From assembly GCA_016866735.1 (NCBI GenBank), contig VGLL01000058.1, positions 1 through 6,212 of the forward strand: DNA of 6,212 nucleotides. The letters are read 5' to 3'. Below, piece by piece: positions 1 through 4,638 of this stretch. The stretch's first letter is position 1; each line of letters starts with the position of its first letter. The notes beneath the pieces were generated by a model. That model was not told the DNA's origin. It saw only the letters and a list, made by a program, of their open reading frames with translations, and did no database searches. The translations under genes and the position numbers were made by a program. The DNA is from Candidatus Shapirobacteria bacterium. Its GTDB lineage: Bacteria > Patescibacteriota > Microgenomatia > VGLL01.

Positions 1-412
1 CGTTTAGAAAAAAAGCGCACGCTAAAGTCAACAAAAACCCCACCGAAGAGGCTGCCCGGACCAGGGCAATCGTGCGAATCGCCGCCACGGCAAAAATATT
101 CTCCGTTAGCAAAAGCGCGTAAACACTAAAGGCAAAGGCAAAAGTAACCGCGATAGAAACCCAAGGAGAACCGGGCAATAAAAAATAGAAAAGACCGACG
201 CCCAAAGTCAGAAGCGAAGGCAAAATCGGCGTCATGAGCCAGGATATTCCTCGCAAGCCCTCCCTTAAAGACCAAAGAGAAAGGCAAATCGCCATGATGC
301 TCAAAAGCCCAACGGCCAAATAGCGGGCGGTAAGATCAACTAAGTTGGCAATCGCCAAAAGCCCAAGAGCCAGGGCCAGAGAGGTTAAAACGAATTTTCG
401 GCGCTTAGACAT
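1..412 (-). CDS. Multi-pass membrane protein, C-terminally truncated by window edge
   Basis: An open frame begins with ATG at 412-410 and runs without a stop to the left edge, giving 137 residues (MSKRRKFVLTSLALALG...). It is short of a stop codon, so the C-terminus lies outside. A basic N-terminus is followed by about five hydrophobic segments, near residues 8-25, 31-48, 58-80, 83-102 and 122-136, with a polar stretch LLTENIFAVAAIRTIALVRA around 101-120. This indicates an integral membrane protein with no catalytic motif that I can see. The start overlaps the yebC stop by 8 bp (ATGTCTAA), so translation is probably coupled to yebC and no separate promoter is needed. The loop sequence resembles small conserved membrane proteins next to yebC in Microgenomates (perhaps DUF5656), but that assignment is from memory and uncertain. 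Function unknown. Confidence 0.8.
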   Translation of the reverse strand, partial: MSKRRKFVLTSLALALGLLAIANLVDLTARYLAVGLLSIMAICLSLWSLREGLRGISWLMTPILPSLLTLGVGLFYFLLPGSPWVSIAVTFAFAFSVYALLLTENIFAVAAIRTIALVRAASSVGFLLTLACAFFLN

Positions 413-1163
413 TCAGGGTTTGTAGCAGCTCATCTGGAATATCAAAATTAGTGTACACCTTCTGAACATCATCTTGGCTATCAATCTTTTCCACAAGCTC
501 AATAATTTTCCGCGCCTCGCCTTTATCATTAATGGCGACCGTTACCTTCGGCTTCATAATAAGCTCGGTCGCGGCAAGGGCGAATCCGGCACTGATTAAT
601 TCCCCCTTAACCTCTTCAATTTTCTCTGGCAGAGTATAAATCTCGACCGCGTCGCTCGTCTCCTCAACGTCGGTCACTCCGGGAAAATCCATAATCTTTA
701 AAAGGGCTTCCTCGGCATTCTCCGGTTTTTTGATGGCCAGAAAGCCGGCTTGTTCAAATTGATAGCTTACCGAGCCCGGACCGGCCAGCGTTCCCCCGCC
801 CCGGTTAAAAATATTTTTAATTTCCTGGGCGGTCCTTTGGTGATTGTCGGTCAAACAGGAAGCCATGATTGCCACGCCTCCCGGCCCAAATCCCTCGTAC
901 GTTATCTCTTCCAGCCCGCTCTCCCCTGGTTTGCCCTGAGCCCGGCGACGGGCCCGTTCGATATTGTCCCTGGGCATATTGATCTCTTTCCCCTTCTCCA
1001 TGGCCAAGCGCAGCTTGAAATTAAGCTGCGGATCGGTGACTCCCCCGCTCTCTCTTACAGCAATGGTAATGGCATTGGCCACCTTGGTGAAGGACTGGCC
1101 CCGCTTTTGGTCGGTGATTTCTTTTTGCCGATGAATGGTCGCCCATTTCGAATGTCCGGACAT
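405..1163 (-). CDS. yebC: YebC/PmpR/TACO1-family translation factor
   Basis: A 252-residue protein, close to the usual 240-250 of the family. It shows the family hallmarks: N-terminal MSGHSKWATIHRQK (canonical MAGHSKWANIKHRK), K-R-G-x-x-F-T-K near 20-27, NMPRDNIERA at 62-71, the E-x-x-Y-E-G-F-G-P-G-G signature at 86-96, T-D-N-x-x-R-T at 105-111, and the conserved C-terminal YTNFDIPDE at 237-245. YebC proteins were long described as transcriptional regulators. The mitochondrial homologue TACO1 and bacterial YebC members have since been linked to relief of ribosome stalling at proline-rich stretches, so a cytoplasmic ribosome-associated role is most likely; this is family knowledge, not visible here. 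The ATG at 1163 gives exactly the canonical N-terminus. No clear Shine-Dalgarno precedes it (upstream TAAGATAATTTTTAA). Its stop overlaps the next gene. The 81-bp gap to the upstream gene suggests its own promoter. Confidence 0.96.
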   Translation of the reverse strand: MSGHSKWATIHRQKEITDQKRGQSFTKVANAITIAVRESGGVTDPQLNFKLRLAMEKGKEINMPRDNIERARRRAQGKPGESGLEEITYEGFGPGGVAIMASCLTDNHQRTAQEIKNIFNRGGGTLAGPGSVSYQFEQAGFLAIKKPENAEEALLKIMDFPGVTDVEETSDAVEIYTLPEKIEEVKGELISAGFALAATELIMKPKVTVAINDKGEARKIIELVEKIDSQDDVQKVYTNFDIPDELLQTLNV

Positions 1164-1172
1164 TTAAAAATT

Positions 1173-1201
1173 ATCTTAGCAAAAAAGGGCAATAATAGCA
1201 A
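1173..1201 (-). promoter_or_regulatory. Possible promoter of yebC
   Basis: On the minus strand TTGCTA (1201-1196, 4/6 match to -35) is followed after 17 bp by TAAGAT (1178-1173, 4/6) with a TGC extension before it. The -10 would end 9 nt before the yebC ATG, implying an almost leaderless message. A competing extended -10, TGC-TATTAT, lies at 1200-1192 without a good -35 and would give a leader of roughly 20 nt. Both are weak, and I cannot choose between them from sequence alone. Confidence 0.3.
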
Positions 1202-1244
1202 ACAAAAGCGCGGGGAAATAGCGAGAAAAGTTAAACCGGAAAGA

Positions 1245-2435
1245 TCATTTGGGAGGAATGACTCTCTCCAGCCATAAATAATCTGAGGTTGGCACAGGCG
1301 AGCCGTCCGGATTTACGAGATACTTTTGCGGAATACGCTCCGGCCAGGCCGGCCCTTTCCCCGAAGCAAGTTGTTCGTAGGAAAAGATGCTTAACCCCGG
1401 CCCCTTAACGGATTCAAATACTATCGGGCCAACGCCTGGACGGAATATCCAAACTTCCCAATTTCTATAGATCCAATATTGTTCAATTTGCGGGCCACAT
1501 TCCCACCACATTATTTGAACATCATCCGGCTGTACAACACCCCCGTAATCGCCCATGCCCTGTCTAACCGTTTCCTCGGTCAGTTTCGTCATCCTCATTC
1601 CCCACGTCTCGGCTACGTCCCATGGCCCCGTTTCTGTTGGCCCGTTTAAGTACTCCCCGTAGTGAAAATATGGCACTTCGCAACCGTCCCACGGCGCCAC
1701 CATAAAAGAAACCATGTTTCCCCCATCTTCGGTCATATAACCAAAGGGTGGATAGAATGCCCTCCCCTTAAAAGCACCCAACTCATTGAGGCCGGCAGGC
1801 ACAAATCTCTCAATGCTATACCCGTGGAGATACCGCCCACCGGGGGTTTTACTTACTCTAACCAAAAACCTAAAGGCGCTATTTCCCTGGAAATTCCATT
1901 GGTAAGTGGGAACTTCAGTCATGCGCAGTGCAAGCACCGGACTACCGTCCAGGGCTCTCTCGTCCGGCTCCCTCATAAAAACAAATTGGTTGTTCCGCGG
2001 ACCATTATACAGCCACTGCGTTCCCACCTCATGCGTATCAAAACCCCAGAATTCTGAAAATCGTACCGTTCTTTTCTCTATTTCTCGCCGTCGCGCCGCT
2101 TCTCGTCTGGCCTCTTTCGCCCGTTTTCTAAGCTCTTCTTGTTCTTCTGCTGCTGCTCTTCTTACTTCGGCCTGTTGTTGCAGGGTCTCTTGTAACTTTA
2201 CCCGTTGCCCCCGTTCCTCACGCAGTTGTCTTTTTAGCGAATTTATTTCTCCTAGATCAGTTGTGGGGGCACCTGGGTCGGCTTTGGCCGAAGATGCCCC
2301 AAGGATGCCAGCCACCCCTCCAGCTGCCATCACCGCAGATAAACGAAGAAACTCTCGCCGCGAAAGTTGCCTGGGGAGGGGTTGTTGGATTACCTTTGGC
2401 TCCCCTTCTCTCTCTGAACTATTGCTGCCGCCCAT
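1245..2435 (-). CDS. Tat-exported coiled-coil protein with aromatic-rich C-terminal domain, function unknown
   Basis: A 396-residue protein not matched to a family I recognise. Residues 1-24 are a polar leader. Residues 25-31 (SRREFLR) form a textbook twin-arginine motif, followed by a mild hydrophobic core at 32-47 and an A-K-A site with likely cleavage after A52. Export through TatABC is thus predicted. Residues about 62-122 are almost purely charged/Gln/Ala and rich in Arg and Glu, fitting a coiled coil. Residues 123-396 form an acidic, Trp/Tyr/Gly-rich domain (WGFDTHEVGTQWLYNGP near 130-146, APWDGCEVPYFHYGEYLNGP near 247-266, IMWWECGP near 308-315), probably beta-rich. Cysteines are at 252 and 313. 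No catalytic triad or metal motif is evident. The ATG at 2435 lies directly behind a consensus promoter. The downstream gap to yebC shows no terminator. Likely accessory; its architecture parallels the gene at 2645-4300. Confidence 0.85.
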   Translation of the reverse strand: MGGSNSSEREGEPKVIQQPLPRQLSRREFLRLSAVMAAGGVAGILGASSAKADPGAPTTDLGEINSLKRQLREERGQRVKLQETLQQQAEVRRAAAEEQEELRKRAKEARREAARRREIEKRTVRFSEFWGFDTHEVGTQWLYNGPRNNQFVFMREPDERALDGSPVLALRMTEVPTYQWNFQGNSAFRFLVRVSKTPGGRYLHGYSIERFVPAGLNELGAFKGRAFYPPFGYMTEDGGNMVSFMVAPWDGCEVPYFHYGEYLNGPTETGPWDVAETWGMRMTKLTEETVRQGMGDYGGVVQPDDVQIMWWECGPQIEQYWIYRNWEVWIFRPGVGPIVFESVKGPGLSIFSYEQLASGKGPAWPERIPQKYLVNPDGSPVPTSDYLWLERVIPPK

Positions 2436-2444
2436 TCTTGGCTT

Positions 2445-2472
2445 ATTATATCTTATTTTCTCGAATTGTCAA
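2445..2472 (-). promoter_or_regulatory. Consensus sigma70-type promoter with leaderless geometry
   Basis: On the minus strand TTGACA (2472-2467) and TATAAT (2450-2445) are both perfect consensus hexamers, separated by 16 bp. Only 9 nt (AAGCCAAGA) separate the -10 from the ATG at 2435, so transcription should begin within about 1-4 nt of the start codon and the message would be essentially leaderless. No Shine-Dalgarno is present. The -35 sits at the centre of an inverted repeat, GAATT-GAC-AATTC (2476-2464), which could be an operator or chance. Confidence 0.75.
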
Positions 2473-2516
2473 TTCCAGAGTTGCCTTTAATCTTAGCGAA
2501 AAGAAAAAGTAACCAC

Positions 2517-2599
2517 AAATCATTAAAAACCATATACTGATCAGTATACTAATTTGTAGAGCCGCTCACCATTTTCCCTTCCACTTTTTCTAGTAGTCC
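2517..2599 (-). repeat. Direct repeat copy A: decayed 3' end of the LytR_C gene plus downstream palindrome
   Basis: This 83-bp stretch matches 4639-4721 at 78 of 83 positions at a constant offset of 2122 bp. Mismatches fall at 2560, 2576, 2591, 2593 and 2596. Positions 2517-2559, the part downstream of the ancestral stop, are identical in both copies. The rest corresponds to the last codons of the LytR_C gene and reads D-Y-stop-K-K-W-K-G-K-W-stop on the minus strand: the first Trp codon TGG has become TAG and a Glu has become Gly. It is therefore a non-functional remnant of a gene end, lying 45 bp beyond the stop of the beta-propeller gene. Confidence 0.9.
2533..2548. promoter_or_regulatory. 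16-bp perfect palindrome, copy A
   Basis: TATACTGATCAGTATA reads identically on both strands. It occurs again at 4655-4670 within the perfectly conserved part of the direct repeat. Folded as RNA it gives a 6-bp AT-rich stem with a GATC loop, and on the minus strand a short T-run (GGTTTTTAA) follows, so a weak terminator is possible. As DNA it fits a site for a dimeric regulator or recombinase. It lies about 60 bp upstream of the promoter of the Tat-signal gene. The role is not determined. Confidence 0.5.
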
Positions 2600-2644
2600 G
2601 CGCTGAATTTCAAATATACCGAAGAAAGTAGCAAAAAAACCTAA

Positions 2645-4300
2645 TTACTTAAGAAATGTTATGGGAACGCGGATTAGATACCGATTATATTCATCTCCAT
2701 GTACTGGTCTGGCCATAAAATAAAGCCAGGCTTTTTGCCCCGTCTCCTCGAAATTTCGGTCGTTAAGTGTCGGGTCGGGCCGAAGGAGCGCGGCATAAAG
2801 TGTTCCGCCAGCCCATTTTCCCCGATAGTCAGCCAACAATCCTACTGGTCCCCAATGGATCAGGTCGGGAGAAAGAGAATAAGTAATCCTTCCGTCGGCA
2901 TAGGCATAGATAGATATATAATTGCCAAGGTACTCATTCCAAACGACACAATCGGGCCTAGCATTACTAGTTATGGCACTTTCTATCGAGGCTTTCATAC
3001 CGAGGGAAGATTCCTCTCCTTGTGTTGTTACCACCTGATAGGCCGAGGGATCAGCTAGGTTAGGAGTACAAATCAAAACTCTCCCGCCGAACCCCGGCCA
3101 ACGCGTACTTGCCAAGAAACAGAACTTCCCATCTTCCCTTTTTATAATGTTTGAGGGCTGGAAAACACCTAATGGGCCTGCTTTATTTTCCGGACTGTAA
3201 GATTTATCAATACTCGCTATTCTTCCTATATGTTTAAAAGTTCTCCCGCCATCGTCAGAACGATAAAGCTCGAGCGTATTATACCAGCCATTCGTATATT
3301 CCGGATTCGGTGGGGCCGCTGATTGCCCTACTTCCCAAGCGTGGAACTCGCGATGGCCAATTGCAAAAACCGTCTGGCCGTCTTCTGTATAGGTAGCAGC
3401 CAGCCAATCATGATTTCCTGTACGCCCGCCCTCAGGATCATGGTGGGTTTGTTGGTTAACATGAATAAGATTTTCAAGAGTGGGACCAACAAACGGAAAA
3501 TTTTTCTCAAAATTACCGGAAAATAAATGAACTAGGCCGTCGGCGTCAATGAAGGCTCTCGGTGCCACGTCGGGCACTTCCTCCGGGTCAAATCTCTGTT
3601 CTTGGGAAGAAAAAACTACCTGTTCGGCTCCTACTTCCACCTTGAAACTTGCGGTGGGCAAAACCTCTCTTATAATTGCCGGCTTCTTAATCGGTCTCTT
3701 GGCGGCTTCTTGAGAGGCCTTCATGAAGGCCTCTTCTTCCGCGACCTTTTCTCTGACAGCTCTCCTCGTTTCCTCTTCCAGCTTCTCGCGTAACTCCTCC
3801 CTCATTCGAAACTGCTCTTGCCGCATGGCGTCCTCTTCTCCTACTACTTCAGACGCAATTGGAATGGGGACTTCGGGAGGGGCTTCTACGATTTGGGGTT
3901 CCTCTACTGCCGGAACTACCTCCTGTTCGCCGGAAGTAACTCGTCCGGCTTCCTGTAACGCCTGTGCAAACGACGTTAGTCCTGTGATTTCATCTTGATC
4001 TGCTTGTGCACTCGCTGCCGGTGGAAAGTTTGCTGCCTCAAAGGCCAAACTGGCCGCGCTTCTATTGCCGAACCGATCAAGAGGAGTTGCCAAAGAGAGC
4101 GCCAATCCACCTATTGTGATAAGGCTGGCAACACGGACAATACTCTTTTGGTCCACCCGCCGCCGATTAAGGTCCAGCATCATAGCGGCAAACTTCAGGG
4201 AATTAAATCCGTCCCTGACTCGTTGCCCCATTTCAGCTAGTCGACTAGGCCCTCGATCTTTTGCTTCACTTCCTTCTGCCATACTATTACTCACCCCCAT
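2645..4300 (-). CDS. Membrane-anchored or secreted coiled-coil protein with beta-propeller (Asp-box/glycoside hydrolase-like) domain
   Basis: A 551-residue protein. Polar residues 1-53 precede a hydrophobic segment at 54-73 (IVRVASLITIGGLALSLATP), either a signal anchor or a long-leader signal peptide with a possible A-S-A site at 96-98. A Pro/Glu/Val linker (about 125-155) and a charged coiled coil (158-200) follow. Residues about 240-551 look like a five-bladed beta-propeller: G-N-H-D-W-L-A-A-T-Y-T-E-D-G-Q-T near 295-310, H316 and H320, WYNTLELYRSDDGGRTF at 339-355 containing a canonical Asp-box (S-x-D-x-G-x-T-F), and S-L-S-P-D-L-I-H-W at 475-483, a motif common in GH32/43/130-type propellers. 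Carbohydrate binding or cleavage outside the cell is plausible, but catalytic acids cannot be assigned. An alternative start at M7 (4282) has Shine-Dalgarno-like GGGGGTGA 8 nt upstream (545 residues). Seven Ts follow the stop without a stem. The gene is bracketed by repeats of its neighbour's 3' end. Confidence 0.82.
   Translation of the reverse strand: MGVSNSMAEGSEAKDRGPSRLAEMGQRVRDGFNSLKFAAMMLDLNRRRVDQKSIVRVASLITIGGLALSLATPLDRFGNRSAASLAFEAANFPPAASAQADQDEITGLTSFAQALQEAGRVTSGEQEVVPAVEEPQIVEAPPEVPIPIASEVVGEEDAMRQEQFRMREELREKLEEETRRAVREKVAEEEAFMKASQEAAKRPIKKPAIIREVLPTASFKVEVGAEQVVFSSQEQRFDPEEVPDVAPRAFIDADGLVHLFSGNFEKNFPFVGPTLENLIHVNQQTHHDPEGGRTGNHDWLAATYTEDGQTVFAIGHREFHAWEVGQSAAPPNPEYTNGWYNTLELYRSDDGGRTFKHIGRIASIDKSYSPENKAGPLGVFQPSNIIKREDGKFCFLASTRWPGFGGRVLICTPNLADPSAYQVVTTQGEESSLGMKASIESAITSNARPDCVVWNEYLGNYISIYAYADGRITYSLSPDLIHWGPVGLLADYRGKWAGGTLYAALLRPDPTLNDRNFEETGQKAWLYFMARPVHGDEYNRYLIRVPITFLK
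4291..4298 (-). promoter_or_regulatory. Shine-Dalgarno-like site supporting an alternative start at 4282
   Basis: GGGGGTGA (4298-4291) differs from the ideal GGAGGTGA by one base and lies 8 nt before the ATG at 4282-4280 (residue 7 of the longer frame). It overlaps the first codons of the longer reading. If the message starts upstream of it, translation probably starts at 4282; if the message is leaderless, at 4300. Most genes in this window lack a comparable site. Confidence 0.45.
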
Positions 4301-4307
4301 ATCTTAT

Positions 4308-4313
4308 ACTATA
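4308..4313 (-). promoter_or_regulatory. Candidate -10 element for the beta-propeller gene
   Basis: TATAGT (5/6 match to TATAAT) lies 7 nt upstream of the ATG at 4300. No acceptable -35 is found at 16-18 bp upstream, where the duplicated gene-end sequence (copy C) sits instead. The position relative to the start mirrors the consensus promoter of the gene at 2435. Weak evidence. Confidence 0.3.
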
Positions 4314-4315
4314 TT

Positions 4316-4349
4316 TTACCACTTTTCCTTCCACTTTTTCCAGTAGTCC
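4316..4349 (-). repeat. Repeat copy C: partial third copy of the LytR_C gene 3' end
   Basis: These 34 bp match the gene end at 4688-4721 except at 4317, 4322, 4343 and 4346. On the minus strand they read G-DYWKKWKEKW followed by TAA, so the peptide is unchanged and the real TGA stop is replaced by TAA. At 4343 and 4346 copy C shares its bases with copy A (GAC TAC), not with the live gene (GAT TAT). Homology ends right after the stop, so the 43-bp palindrome part is absent. Upstream in the same frame (4350 onward) stop codons appear at once, so this is an orphan gene end, not a gene. Confidence 0.85.
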
Positions 4350-4435
4350 AACTACAAAGACATATTTAAGAAGAATTTAGTTCAAAGATCTTTAGCCCTT
4401 CCGCTTTTTGGGAATATCCGAAATTACTACTCGCC

Positions 4436-4477
4436 AAGGTTTAGCCTCCAACGGACGGAGTTACAGCGCTAAATTAC
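4436..4477. repeat. Diverged 42-bp direct repeat X
   Basis: Starting at AAGGTTTAGCCTCC, this matches 4549-4590 without gaps at 32 of 42 positions, 113 bp apart. The shared core is CGGACGG-GTTA. A small inverted repeat, AGGT-TTA-GCCT (one G-T pair), sits where repeat Y has a perfect one. Interrupted reading frames in both copies (X: VI-stop-RCNSVRWRLNLGE-stop) and decay of coding potential favour a short dispersed non-coding element over a gene fragment. Confidence 0.65.
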
Positions 4478-4492
4478 TCCTAAATTTCTCAT
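4469..4492 (-). other. Seven-codon frame behind the palindrome promoter
   Basis: ATG at 4492-4490 is preceded by AAGGAAAA, a purine-rich Shine-Dalgarno-like run, and reads MRNLGVI then TAG. It is placed where a gene start would be expected for the promoter at 4510-4537, and its end runs into repeat X. It could be a leader peptide, the stump of a gene whose body was lost when repeat X arrived, or chance. Product unknown. Confidence 0.2.
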
Positions 4493-4502
4493 TTTTCCTT
4501 GA

Positions 4503-4526
4503 CTCTATTACGATATCGTAATAGAG
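4503..4526. promoter_or_regulatory. 24-bp perfect palindrome, probable operator
   Basis: CTCTATTACGAT is followed directly by its exact reverse complement, giving 12-bp half-sites and no spacer. The lack of a loop and of a following T-run argues against a terminator, and the length and perfect symmetry suit a dimeric DNA-binding protein (winged-helix families such as PadR, MarR or ArsR are candidates, but none is encoded here). It covers the region between and over the -10 of a minus-strand promoter-like sequence, the usual position of a repressor site. Confidence 0.65.
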
Positions 4527-4537
4527 AAAACTGTCAA
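4510..4537 (-). promoter_or_regulatory. Promoter-like sequence overlapping the 24-bp palindrome
   Basis: On the minus strand a perfect -35 TTGACA (4537-4532) is separated by 16 bp from TATCGT (4515-4510; 4/6 match to TATAAT). The palindrome covers the -10 and most of the spacer. On the plus strand the facing TTGACT (4499-4504) has no acceptable -10 at 16-18 bp. Transcripts would run toward the gene at 4300 with a leader of about 200 nt, or serve the seven-codon frame. Confidence 0.45.
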
Positions 4538-4548
4538 AGATAAGCCGC

Positions 4549-4590
4549 GAGGTTCAACCTCGAGCGGACGGGGTTATCGCGCCAGATTAC
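4549..4590. repeat. Diverged 42-bp direct repeat Y
   Basis: Partner of 4436-4477 (32/42 identical, ungapped). It carries a perfect 7-bp-arm inverted repeat, CGAGGTT-C-AACCTCG, at 4548-4562, with possible outer pairing CCG/CGG across a small bulge. X and Y flank the 24-bp palindrome almost symmetrically (25 bp and 22 bp away). Confidence 0.65.
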
Positions 4591-4620
4591 CATCAGCTTT
4601 CGCCGCATCTGGCTTTGCCA
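4581..4620. other. Cluster of short inverted repeats, possible RNA structure
   Basis: GCCAGAT (4581-4587) pairs with ATCTGGC (4607-4613) across a 19-nt loop, and TGGC-TTT-GCCA (4610-4620) forms a second small hairpin sharing bases with it. Together with the stem in repeat Y this makes 4546-4620 a run of three hairpins just beyond the LytR_C stop. No T-run follows on either strand, so intrinsic termination is not supported; it may be the folded 3' end of the transcript or a mobile-element relic. Confidence 0.3.
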
Positions 4621-4638
4621 AGCAAACTTAACAAAGGG

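Noticed and set aside
750..1277. Plus-strand open frame of 175 codons opposite yebC
   Set aside because: It is antisense to the strongly conserved yebC coding sequence, low in complexity typical of coding proteins, and has no domain or start signal.
1662..2512. Several plus-strand open frames opposite the Tat-signal gene
   Set aside because: They are Ser/Arg/Cys-rich mirror translations of the Arg/Glu coiled coil and aromatic domain. They overlap one another in different frames and lack supporting signals.
2632..2647. T-run after the beta-propeller gene as a terminator
   Set aside because: Seven Ts follow the stop on the minus strand but no stable GC-containing stem precedes them.
4384..4393. 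10-bp palindrome AAAGATCTTT
   Set aside because: It is short, AT-rich, occurs once and is not tied to any promoter or repeat; chance is sufficient.
4350..4477. Pseudogene of the LytR_C gene upstream of repeat C
   Set aside because: In the frame of the DYWKKWKEKW tail a stop occurs two codons upstream, and no similarity to LytR_C residues before the tail was found in any minus-strand frame.
4503..4526. 24-bp palindrome as an intrinsic terminator
   Set aside because: It is AT-rich, has no loop sequence, and no T-run follows on either strand.
4549..4565. GGTTCAACC resembling a tRNA T-arm
   Set aside because: The bases flanking the 7-nt loop do not pair as a T-stem, and no acceptor, anticodon arm or CCA-adjacent structure surrounds it. 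The symmetry is better explained as the inverted repeat within repeat Y.
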